21,991 nt of DNA from contig DGIZ01000090.1 of NCBI GenBank assembly GCA_002386585.1, forward strand, positions 1 through 21,991, read 5' to 3'. The notes beneath the pieces are model-generated. The model was not told where the DNA came from. It did not search any database and saw only the letters and a program-made list of their open reading frames with translations. Positions 15,137-21,991 of the stretch are shown piece after piece (the first letter of the stretch is position 1; each line of letters begins with the position of its first letter). The position numbers and the translations under genes were made by a program. The stretch is from Brevundimonas sp. UBA4609. GTDB taxonomy: Bacteria > Pseudomonadota > Alphaproteobacteria > Caulobacterales > Caulobacteraceae.

Positions 15137-15445
15137 TCAGTTGCCCAAGAATCGCTTGCGCCGTTCCTGGGCATCGGCCTTGATAATCGCTTCCTCGGCG
15201 GTGGTGCATTCGCCACCCCGCACCGAACCATTGCGGCATCCGGTAACGACCTGCCGCGCCTCGTCGATGTGGACCAAGAAATACTGGGTGCCGCGTGCAT
15301 CGGTCGATGTCGGCGCGATGGGCGCCGCGTTGGCGTCCACCACCGATTGCTGCGCTGGAATGATGATGGGCCTTAGGACGAACCCTCCGGCAAACCCGAT
15401 GACCAGCGCAACCAGCACGATGATGAGTGTCTTGCCTTGTAACAT
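15137..15445 (-). CDS. Small membrane-anchored protein, TrbK-alt-like entry-exclusion candidate
   Basis: A 102-residue protein with an N-terminal membrane anchor (KTLIIVLVALVIGFAGGFVL) and a ~75-residue periplasmic part. The start at 15445 (MLQGKTLI) is preferred over an in-frame ATG 18 bp upstream because GGAGG sits eight bases before it. The C-terminus has two Cys ten residues apart (GCRNGSVRGGEC), an Ala/Glu-rich helix and a terminal RRKRFLGN. That layout (anchor, Cys pair, charged helix, R-R-x-RFLG end) resembles TrbK-alt entry-exclusion proteins of Trb conjugation systems, which normally lie between trbJ and trbL. Here the gene is ~12 kb away from the trb genes. The resemblance is by eye and may be coincidental; otherwise it is a hypothetical protein. 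Confidence 0.7.
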   Translation of the reverse strand: MLQGKTLIIVLVALVIGFAGGFVLRPIIIPAQQSVVDANAAPIAPTSTDARGTQYFLVHIDEARQVVTGCRNGSVRGGECTTAEEAIIKADAQERRKRFLGN

Positions 15446-15483
15446 GCCATCTGCCTCCGACAAGAAATAGAAATAACAATCTC

Positions 15484-15499
15484 GCTATTTAAATATAGC
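15484..15499 (-). promoter_or_regulatory. AT-rich promoter/operator candidate for the small membrane protein
   Basis: GCTATTTAAATATAGC is an interrupted palindrome (arms GCTAT/ATAGC) inside the most AT-rich stretch nearby (15465-15515). It lies about 40 bp upstream of the chosen start at 15445, a reasonable place for a promoter or operator. Nothing else supports it. Confidence 0.3.
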
Positions 15500-15518
15500 C
15501 AAAATAGACTCTTATGAA

Positions 15519-15725
15519 TTACAGGAGAATCTGTAAACTTGAATTGCCGCTATCATCACGCCAGTATCCATAATACACCGTTGACGCTGGCCTTGTTCTC
15601 CGTGAGTTGGCCGAAGGTTGCGACTTAGGGTTGATTGTTCGAGGTCGAGCGCGCGCCGCGCGGTAGAAACTGCCATGATCCGCAGCCGCGACAGCATATT
15701 GAAGCTGGCGAATATCAAAGGACAA
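15519..15725 (-). pseudogene. Internally deleted LysR-family regulator remnant
   Basis: The 5' part encodes MSFDIRQLQYAVAAADHGSF, closely matching the intact LysR at 3521-4432 (MPFDIRQLRYAIAAADHGSF). A one-base loss after the RAARA codons moves the next stretch (LDLEQSTLSRNL) to another frame. The sequence then jumps to the LysR C-terminus (RPTHGEQG, then VYYGYWRDDSGNSS, versus RPVHSEQG and GYSGYWRRDNGNPA in the intact gene). About 220 codons in the middle are missing. Nucleotide similarity to the intact gene is clearly lower than for a recent duplicate (I estimate ~75%), so it derives from a different homologue. The first codon is TTG at the junction with the porin wreck. Confidence 0.85.
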
Positions 15726-16904
15726 GCGCCTGAGACCTGCTTGCGCCCGGAGGGATTGCGCACGCTCGTCGTCGAAAAAGCATCAGTCCGCTCGGCAAGC
15801 CACATCGCCCGATAAGCAACGAAGCCGTCAAGCCGGGATGTCGGCGCCATTTCCAGCCGGACGCCCGGCGTGCTGATATTGGCCCGTCCGATCTGCGCGT
15901 AGATGCCCGCCGGAGCGAGATCGGCTCGTCGCATCCCGAACAGCGTATCGAACCGTCCGAACGCGCGGCCCGATCCGTCGCCGCTGGCATGGTCATATTC
16001 GACCGACAGCCGTGCTTTCAGCGGACCGTGGAAGGTATAGCCCGCATCGGCGTGTAGGAACCAAGCCGATACGTCGAGTTCGGGCGCGGTAGCCGCCAGC
16101 GAGGAACGAGCCGAGCTGATAGATGCCCTCGACCTCAAAATCCGCCTTGCCCGGCGCGGGATCACGGATCAGCCGCGCGCTGATATTATGGAGATGGCGG
16201 TTGCGCGTCGGCCGCCCCGGCGCATCGCGTTCCGCAAGGCCAAAATAGCCAATCTCCGCCAACGCGCCCGCAATCACGCGCGGCCTGCTCACCAGCCCGC
16301 CCCAAAGCTGCAAGTCGAAGCTCTCGCGATCGAGCCGGACCTTGTTGTCGAGAATCGCGGGCAGATCGTCGGGCAAGCGCACCTGCGGCAGCGTGTAGAT
16401 CAGCGTCGCCGCCGTGCCGTCGCCCGCATGGATGTCGGCGCGCAGGCCGGTATAGCCGTTGGTGGTGTTGCGATAATCGTCGGCCGCGACCAGACGCCGC
16501 GAGCCGAGATTGAGGGTGAACCGTCCCGCCTGCACCGCCAGCGCCGTGCCCCGACCAAAGGGTTCGCGGACCTCATAGCCGACATAGGCTTGCACTGGCT
16601 CCAGCGTGTTTACCTCGGCCGTGCCGATCGCGCTGCCCGGCTCGCTGCCATATGCTCGACTGTCGTAAAGCTCGACCCCGACTCTGAACCCATCTTCCCG
16701 ATATTCGGCGAGGATCGTGGTGCGGATGCTGAACAACTCATCCTCGACACCGAACCCGGCGCGTGCCTGGCCGTCCAGCGTCTCATAGCGCACGCGCACC
16801 GAGCCGGAGAGCGTCAGGCCGTCCGGCGGCGCCTGCTGCGCCCGAGCAGGTTGGGCGAAGGTCGCGGTGAGCGCGAAAGCCGATATGAGATATATATGTT
16901 TCAT
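15726..16904 (-). pseudogene. Alginate_exp-family porin, frameshifted and 3'-truncated
   Basis: A signal peptide (MKHIYLISAFALTATFAQPA, then RAQQ) leads into a beta-rich outer-membrane protein with the family's typical segments: LSGSVRVRYETLDGQARAGF, FRVGVELYDSRAYG, GRFTLNLGSRRLVAADDYRN and a C-terminal half with GYTFHGPLKARLSVEYDHAS and YAQIGRANISTPGVRLE. The reading frame breaks once near 16108-16120, after FEVEGIYQLGS, and continues in a second frame as SLAATAPELDVSAWFLHADA. Homology stops near 15746, where the LysR remnant begins, so the last strands (about 40-60 residues, by family length) are missing. An outer-membrane barrel without its C-terminal strand is unlikely to assemble. It is divergent from chrB. 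Confidence 0.85.
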
Positions 16905-16928
16905 CGAATCGCGTGAAATGATACATAT
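16894..16928. promoter_or_regulatory. Inverted repeat between porin and chrB, candidate ChrB operator
   Basis: Arms ATATGTTTCAT (16894-16904) and ATGATACATAT (16918-16928) are complementary at 10 of 11 positions with a 13-bp spacer. The element fills nearly the whole 29-bp gap between divergent start codons and overlaps the porin ATG. ChrB proteins are chromate-responsive repressors that bind upstream of chrB, which makes this the natural operator candidate. There is no strong Shine-Dalgarno sequence before chrB. Confidence 0.45.
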
Positions 16929-16933
16929 GCACT

Positions 16934-17893
16934 ATGATTGATACAACCGGTCCCGAAAACTGGCTGGCGCTGCTGCATCAGCTCCCGGCAAAACCGCCTT
17001 ATCTGCGCGTGAAAATCTGGCGCCGCTTGCAGGCGATTGGCGCGGTGCCGCTCAAGAATGCCGTCCATGTGCTGCCGCGTCGCGAGGATGCCGAGATCGC
17101 CTTTCATGACTTGCTCGGCGAGATCATTGCCAGCGGCGGCGAAGCCGTGCTGATCGACGCGCGTCTGATCGAGGGCCAGAGCGATGCCGAGCTGCGCACG
17201 CTGTTCGATGCGGCGCGCGACGCGGACTATGACGAGTTGGCCGACGCCGCGCGACGGCTGCTCGATACGGGTCCGGCGTCCGGTCCCGAGATCGCCAAAC
17301 TCCAGAGGCGGCTTGCCGAAATCGTCCGGCTCGACTTCTTCGGCGCGCATGGCCGGCAAGGCGCCGAAGCGGCGCTGCGCGAGCTGGATGCGCAGCGTTA
17401 CGCGCATCCCGATGTCAGCCGGTTGGACACCCCGCCTGAGCTGACACCCGCCGATCTCAAGGGCCGGACCTGGGTCACGCGGCGCGGCGTCCATGTCGAT
17501 CGCATCGCCTGCGCCTGGCTCATCCGCCGCTTCATCGACCCCAAGGCTGGTTTCAAGTTCATCGACGGCAAGAGCTATGCGCCCGAGCCCGGCGAGCTGC
17601 GCTTCGACATGGCCGATGCCGAGTTCACCCATGAGGGCGATCGGTGCAGCTTCGAGACGCTGGTGTTTCGCGCCGGGCTGGACGGCGATCCAGCGCTAGT
17701 TTCGATCGCGGAAATCATCCACGAGCTGGACATTGGCGACGGCAAGTTCGACCGGCCCGAGGCGGCCGGGCTTGACGCGATGCTGTCGGGCGTCTGCGCG
17801 TCCAGCGAAGATGATCTTGAGCGGATCGCGCGCGGCGGCGACGCGCTCGATCAGTTCCACGCCTATTTCAGCAGCCGAAAGGGCGAGCGATGA
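16934..17893 (+). CDS. chrB: ChrB, chromate-resistance regulator
   Basis: A 319-residue ChrB protein. The N-terminal ChrB_N domain (about 8-150) includes NWLALLHQLPAKPPYLRVKI, WRRLQAIGAVPLKNAVHVLP and the acidic EIIASGGEAVLIDARLIEGQ region. The C-terminal ChrB domain (about 175-315) includes TWVTRRGVHVDRIACAWLIR, RFIDPKAGFKFI, EFTHEGDRCSFETLVFRAGL and EIIHELDIGDGKFDRPEAAG. ChrB is known as a chromate-sensing repressor of chr operons. The gene overlaps chrA by 4 bp (ATGA). Length is full. The start ATG at 16934 lies directly after the inverted repeat, so the mRNA may be nearly leaderless or begin within the divergent porin gene. Confidence 0.93.
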   Translation: MIDTTGPENWLALLHQLPAKPPYLRVKIWRRLQAIGAVPLKNAVHVLPRREDAEIAFHDLLGEIIASGGEAVLIDARLIEGQSDAELRTLFDAARDADYDELADAARRLLDTGPASGPEIAKLQRRLAEIVRLDFFGAHGRQGAEAALRELDAQRYAHPDVSRLDTPPELTPADLKGRTWVTRRGVHVDRIACAWLIRRFIDPKAGFKFIDGKSYAPEPGELRFDMADAEFTHEGDRCSFETLVFRAGLDGDPALVSIAEIIHELDIGDGKFDRPEAAGLDAMLSGVCASSEDDLERIARGGDALDQFHAYFSSRKGER

Positions 17894-19293
17894 GCCCGGT
17901 CCTCACCGACCCGCTGGAACGGTCAGACGTGCCCTACAGGGATCATGGTATCCCATTCGGCGAGGCAATGCGTGTCTGGGCGCGGATCGCGGCACTCAGC
18001 TTCGGCGGTCCTGCCGGGCAGATCGCCGTAATGCACCGTATCCTGGTCGACGAAAAGAAGTGGATCGGGGAGGAACGGTTCCTGCACGCGCTCAACTATT
18101 GCATGTTGCTCCCCGGTCCCGAGGCGCAGCAGCTCGCCGCCTATATCGGTTGGCTGCTCCACAAGACTAAGGGCGGGCTGGTCGCGGGAGCTTTGTTCGT
18201 CCTGCCCGGCTTCCTCGCTATTCTGGGCCTGAGCTATCTCTATGTGCTGCTCGGCCATGCACCACTGATCGAAGGGCTGTTCTTCGGCCTCAAGGCGGCG
18301 GTGCTTGCTGTGGTGGTGCAAGCCGTCGTGCGCGTCGGGTCGCGGGCGCTCAAGAACAACGTCATGCGCGGAATCGCCGCTGCGGCGTTCGTCGCCATCT
18401 TCTTCCTTCATGTGCCGTTCCCCCTGATCGTGCTGACCGCTGCCCTTGCCGGATACATTGGCGGCCGCAGAGGGCTCGCCGCGTTTAAGGGTGGCGGCGG
18501 ACACGGATCGACGGGCGGCAATGTGGTCCATGATCGCGACACAGCGCTTGGTGAGGGGTTGCCCGATCATGCCCGGCCCAATCTCGCTTGGTCGCTCAAG
18601 ATTTCCGGCGCGCTGCTGTTCCTGTGGCTGGCACCGGTCATCCTGCTGCTGGCGCTGCTCGGCCCGGACGATGTGTTCACGCGCATCGCGACCTTTTTCA
18701 GCCAGATGGCGGTTGTTACCTTCGGCGGTGCATATGCGGTGCTCGCCTATGTCGCGCAGGAGGCGGTGAATACCTATGGCTGGCTCCGGCCCGGCGAGAT
18801 GCTCGACGGCCTCGGCCTTGCCGAGACGACGCCGGGACCGCTCATCATGGTGGTCCAGTTCGTCGGCTTCCTCGCGGCCTTCCGCGATGCGACCGGCCTG
18901 CCGCCGCTAGTCGCCGCAACGCTGGGCGCGATCCTCACGACCTGGGTGACGTTCCTCCCGTGCTTCCTCTGGATATTCGCCGGTGCGCCATTCGTCGAGC
19001 GGCTGCGCGGCAATCGGGCGCTCTCGGCAGCGCTCACCGCAATCACGGCGGCGGTGGTCGGCGTCATCCTCAACCTCGCGCTCTGGTTCGCCATCCACAC
19101 GCTGTTCGGCGAAGTGCGCGAGGTCAGGATCGCAGGCACCGTGTTCGAGACGCCGGTCCTTGCCTCCCTGAATCTGCCCGCGCTGCTGCTGGCGGCGGGT
19201 GCCGCGATCGCGGTGTTCCGGTTCAAGGTCGGTATGATCCCGGCGCTGTTCGCCTGCGCCGGCCTCGGCGCAACCTATGTCGTCCTCGCATGA
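17890..19293 (+). CDS. chrA: ChrA, chromate transporter (CHR family)
   Basis: A 467-residue two-domain CHR-family inner-membrane transporter that exports chromate. The first half has ALSFGGPAGQIAVMHRILVD, NYCMLLPGPEAQQLAAYIGW and a hydrophobic LPGFLAILGLSYLYVLLG. The second half repeats the pattern as VVTFGGAYAVLAYVAQEAVN and LAETTPGPLIMVVQFVGFLA. A hydrophilic, Gly/His-containing loop at about 195-235 separates them. It is full length for the long bidomain type. Overlap with chrB indicates coupled translation; the pair forms a minimal chrBA operon. Confidence 0.95.
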   Translation: MSPVLTDPLERSDVPYRDHGIPFGEAMRVWARIAALSFGGPAGQIAVMHRILVDEKKWIGEERFLHALNYCMLLPGPEAQQLAAYIGWLLHKTKGGLVAGALFVLPGFLAILGLSYLYVLLGHAPLIEGLFFGLKAAVLAVVVQAVVRVGSRALKNNVMRGIAAAAFVAIFFLHVPFPLIVLTAALAGYIGGRRGLAAFKGGGGHGSTGGNVVHDRDTALGEGLPDHARPNLAWSLKISGALLFLWLAPVILLLALLGPDDVFTRIATFFSQMAVVTFGGAYAVLAYVAQEAVNTYGWLRPGEMLDGLGLAETTPGPLIMVVQFVGFLAAFRDATGLPPLVAATLGAILTTWVTFLPCFLWIFAGAPFVERLRGNRALSAALTAITAAVVGVILNLALWFAIHTLFGEVREVRIAGTVFETPVLASLNLPALLLAAGAAIAVFRFKVGMIPALFACAGLGATYVVLA

Positions 19294-19805
19294 ATGGAGA
19301 GTCCCGGTGACGGAAGTTTCGCGCAGATCGCCCGCATGGCCTAACTCCGGCTGATCGCGCACTTCATCGACGAAGCGCCGATTGTCACATAACGACTACG
19401 CGCGGCAGCGTGATGCGGGGGAAGGCGGTTCTAGAGTAGTGTAAGCGGCGACACATATTCGTTATGTTTATCCAGTGCGGGGCGCCACTTGCTGTCGGAT
19501 GTCACAACAAGTTGGCCTCCGACAGAGAAAGTTGGACGGCGCATGCCCGTCCGGGCGTTCCTTTCGATATTGCTCAGGCAGATGCCTTTCAAGGCTCGCT
19601 TCGTGTCCGCCATGAGCGGTCAAGATCAGTCACTTGCCGAAAGCCAATCTGAGGCTGGAGCAATCTCAAGAGCGGCTTGGAACAGCCGCACAACCCTGGT
19701 CTGTAAGCTTCAGGTTTTTGGGGACGCTATCCTGCGATAGACGGTCACAATCGTAAACCACTGGTAAATCAGTTTCGTGCATCGACGCCCCGTTTAAGGT
19801 GAAGC
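19294..19805. other. 512-bp region without a convincing gene; possible gene debris
   Basis: Just after chrA a frame starting at the GTG at 19307 (VTEVSRRSPAWPNSG) stops after 15 codons, and a nearby frame reads LRLIAHFIDEAPIVT before a stop at about 19390. This looks like remains of a gene that once followed chrA. Between 19431 and 19740 there are short frames on both strands: a minus frame of 60 codons (19431-19613, ending DKHNEYVSPLTLL) and a plus frame of 83 codons (19489-19740). Neither has a good ribosome site or a recognisable family. From about 19740 the DNA becomes less GC-rich, contains ACCACTGGT (a short palindrome), and probably holds the promoter of the next gene. Confidence 0.5.
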
Positions 19806-21991
19806 TTGCGGGCCCTGTTCCCGCTCGGGGGCATTATGGCATTCGGCGACGTCGCGCGCGGGTTTTGGGACGGTCTTCGGGCTGCTGTTCGGAATCGTGG
19901 TGCTCCCGCTGCGGCGGCGCCGTTCGGCATGAGGGCGGCCAGCTTGGCCTTATCCCTCATCATGCTGTTGGGTCTGGTTTCACCTGCCTCTGCGCAGAGC
20001 GAGATAGCGGCCCCCGTGGTGAACTCGGTCACGCCGACGTCCGGGCCGACTGCGGGCGGCGCGCTCGTGTACATCAGCGGCTCAGGCTTCTCCCATGCGC
20101 AGCCTACAGGAGCCGTGAAAATCGGGGCGACGAACGCGACCTATACTATCCGGAGTGACACCCAGATCACGGCGACAGCGCCCGCCAATGCAGCCGGAAC
20201 CTATGACATCACTGTCACGACACCGGGCGGAACCAGCGTTACGTCGGCGGCGGATCAGTACACCTATGTCGCGCCTCCCATGGTGAGTTCGTTTTCGCCG
20301 TCGGCGGGGCCGACCACAGCCGGACGGCGGTGACGATTATCGGAACCAACTTCACTCACGTGACGGGGGTGACATTCGGCGGGAAGTCGGCGCTCGGCTA
20401 TGCCGTCAACAGCGACACCCAGATCACGGCGACGGCTCCTCCAGGCGGAACCGGAACGGTGGACGTTCGTGTGACGACAGCGGGCGGCGGCGTCTCGGCC
20501 GCGGATCGGTACACCTATGTCGCGGTGCCGAAGGTGACCTCGATTTCGCCAGCAAAAGGCCTGGCCGCAGGTGGGACGACGGTGACGATCACCGGAACCG
20601 ACTTCACCAACGCAACGGGAGTGACATTCGAAGGGACGGCGGCGCCGAGCTATACGGTCAACAGCGACACCCAGATCACGGCGATAGCTCCAGCCGGAAC
20701 CGGAACGGCGAATATTCGTGTGACCACAGCAGGCGGGCCCAGCGCCTGGTCAATTGGGGGTCGTTACACCTATATCCCGGCGCCGACGGTGACCTCGATC
20801 TCGCCCGCAGCGGGTCCGACCACAGGTGGTGCGACGGTGCAGATCACCGGAACCAACTTCACCGACGTGAAGGGGGTGTCGTTTGGCGGAACAGCGGCGT
20901 CCAGCTATACGATCAGCGAATCGTCGATCTGGGCGACGGCTCCGGCCGGTACCGGGACGGTGGACATTCGCGTAACCACAGCGGGCGGAACCAGCGCTGT
21001 CTCGGCGGCGGATCAATACACCTATGTCGCGGCGCCGACAGTGACCTCGATTTCGCCAGCGACCGGCCTGGCTGCAGGTGGGACGACGGTGACGATCACC
21101 GGAACCAACTTCAGCGGCGCAACGAGGGTGACGTTCGGCGGGACGGCGGCGTCGGCCTATATCGAAAGCGACACTCAGATCACGGCGACGGCGCCGGCCG
21201 GAACCGGGACCGTCGACGTTCAGGTGACCACGGCAGGCGGAACCAGCGCCACGTCATCGGCCGATCAGTACACCTATATCGCGGCGCCGACGGTGGCCTC
21301 ACTCTCGCCGAGGGCAGGCCCGATGGCAGGCGGAACGATAGTGACAATCACTGGAACCAACTTCACCAATGTGAAAAGCGTGATGTTCGGCGGAACGGCG
21401 GCGCTTGCCTATTCAGTCACCAGCAGCAACCAGATCACGGCGGCGGCTCCCGCCGGAACTGGGACCGTCGACGTTCAGGTGACCTCCGCAGGCGGAACCA
21501 GCGCCACGTCATTGGCCGATCAGTACACCTATGCCCCGGCGCCCGTCGCATCGGCGGCTTCGGCCAGCGTGGGCTATGAGACGCCCCAGGCCATCGACCT
21601 CAGCGGCGTGATCACCGGGATTCACACGAGCATTGGGCTCGGCAGCTGGCCGGCGCACGGCGTTGTCGCCGTGGCTGGCGACGTGATCATCTATACGCCC
21701 GCGCCTCTCTACTACGGTCCGGACAGCTTCACCTATACGGCCACAGGGCCTGGCGGGACTTCGGCTCCGGCCACAGTGACGGTGACCGTGGCCGCGCCGG
21801 CGGCGCCCGTCGCAGCGGCGGCTTCGGCCAGCGTGGGCTATGAGACGCCCCAGGCCATCGACCTCAGCGGCGCGATCATCGGGGTTCACACCAGCATTGC
21901 GGTCGCAAGCGGGCCGGCGCACGGCGCTGTCGCCGTGGCCGGCGACATCGTCACCTATACGCCCGCGCCCCTCTACTACGGTCCGGACAGC
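19806..21991 (+). CDS. Secreted TIG/IPT and Ig-like repeat protein (5' part, frameshifted, runs off window)
   Basis: A large exported repeat protein, probably a surface adhesin. The N-terminus has an unusually long polar lead (about 42 residues from the TTG at 19806, or 32 from the ATG at 19836) before a hydrophobic core and cleavage-like site (SLIMLLGLVSPASAQSE). Six TIG/IPT repeats of about 84-87 residues follow, each with a pattern like TSISPxxGxxxGGTxVTITG, then FGGTAA, SDTQITATAPAGTGTVDV, and ending DQYTY. Then come 88-residue Ig-like repeats (SVGYETPQAIDLSG, YYGPDSFTYTATGPGGTS). One base is missing near 20324 in repeat 2, so the first frame stops at 20333; the other frame stays open for 556 codons to the window edge. 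This is either a sequencing error or a recent inactivation. A C-terminal autotransporter domain would be expected downstream but is not visible. Confidence 0.8.
20010..21535 (+). repeat. Six tandem TIG/IPT coding repeats (~252 bp period)
   Basis: Repeat starts are at 20010, 20271, 20522, 20777, 21029 and 21281, giving unit lengths of 261, 251, 255, 252, 252 and 255 bp. All are multiples of three except the 251-bp unit, which carries the frameshift. Short DNA blocks such as AGCGACACCCAGATCACGGC recur nearly unchanged between units, so the array could change copy number by recombination. Confidence 0.9.
21536..21991 (+). repeat. Tandem 264-bp Ig-like (cadherin/Big type) coding repeats
   Basis: A second repeat family begins at 21536 and again at 21800, a 264-bp (88-codon) period, and the second unit is cut by the window end. 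The units are nearly identical at their 5' ends (the GTGGGCTATGAGACGCCCCA block occurs in both), which points to recent duplication or gene conversion. More copies probably follow. Confidence 0.88.

Noticed and set aside
16188..16916. Plus-strand frame of 242 codons opposite the porin
   Set aside because: Antisense mirror of a gene with a signal peptide and porin motifs. It survives only because the porin is GC-rich.
16901..17632. Minus-strand frame of 243 codons opposite chrB
   Set aside because: Its product is a low-complexity mirror of chrB, which has both ChrB domains and a coupled chrA.
18588..19310. Plus-strand frame of 240 codons in the second half of chrA
   Set aside because: An out-of-frame Arg-rich shadow of the chrA membrane helices.
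19431..19740. Two overlapping short frames on opposite strands as real small genes
   Set aside because: Neither has a clear ribosome site, signal, helix pattern or family resemblance; kept only as a comment in the intergenic entry.
20010..21991. Regular repeats considered as a CRISPR array or satellite DNA
   Set aside because: The period is ~252-264 bp, the repeats keep an open reading frame, and the translated units are TIG and Ig-like domains.

Overview
The window is high-GC DNA from an alphaproteobacterium. Gene content and protein style (Trb-type conjugation genes ending in a DUF2274 gene, TolC/CzcB/CzcA efflux with a DUF3240 protein, an alginate_exp-family porin, chrBA) fit a sphingomonad (Sphingomonas/Sphingobium/Novosphingobium type). 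This assignment is inference from gene content; there is no rRNA or other taxonomic marker in the window.

Layout. (1) 1-3548, plus strand: the 3' end of a conjugative type IV secretion operon, trbL(end)-trbF-trbG-trbI-DUF2274, with ATGA-type overlaps, in the order seen in Tn4371-like integrative conjugative elements. (2) 3521-4432, minus: a LysR-type regulator that overlaps the DUF2274 gene tail-to-tail. (3) 4560-15445, minus: a metal-homeostasis block. In transcription order it holds a small membrane-anchored protein resembling TrbK-alt entry-exclusion proteins, a b561-type cytochrome, a VIT1/CCC1 metal transporter, an OmpR-type response regulator and its histidine kinase, a PAP2 phosphatase, then an HME-RND efflux operon (adaptor, pump, DUF3240 P-II-like protein, TolC-like channel). 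(4) 15519-16904, minus: two wrecked genes, an internally deleted LysR gene and a frameshifted, 3'-truncated porin. (5) 16934-19293, plus: chrB-chrA, chromate sensing and efflux. (6) 19294-19805: no convincing gene. (7) 19806 to the window end, plus: a secreted repeat protein with six TIG/IPT repeats and at least two 88-residue Ig-like repeats, carrying a 1-nt frameshift near 20324.

How the parts fit. The two-component system probably controls the efflux operon and the cytochrome/VIT1 genes. An 18-bp PhoB-type box (two heptamers resembling CTGACGG, 11-bp period, plus-strand orientation) lies just upstream of czcB, in a duplicated copy by the kinase gene, and upstream of the cytochrome b gene. 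The block looks like a mosaic. About 380 bp covering the kinase 3' end, the box and the czcB 5' end is present twice, roughly 94% identical by eye, flanking the PAP2 gene. An intact LysR gene and a diverged LysR wreck bracket the whole ~11 kb metal block in the same orientation. Together these suggest stepwise assembly of an ICE cargo region by recombination between related clusters. No integrase, att site, tRNA, CRISPR array or intact IS is visible.
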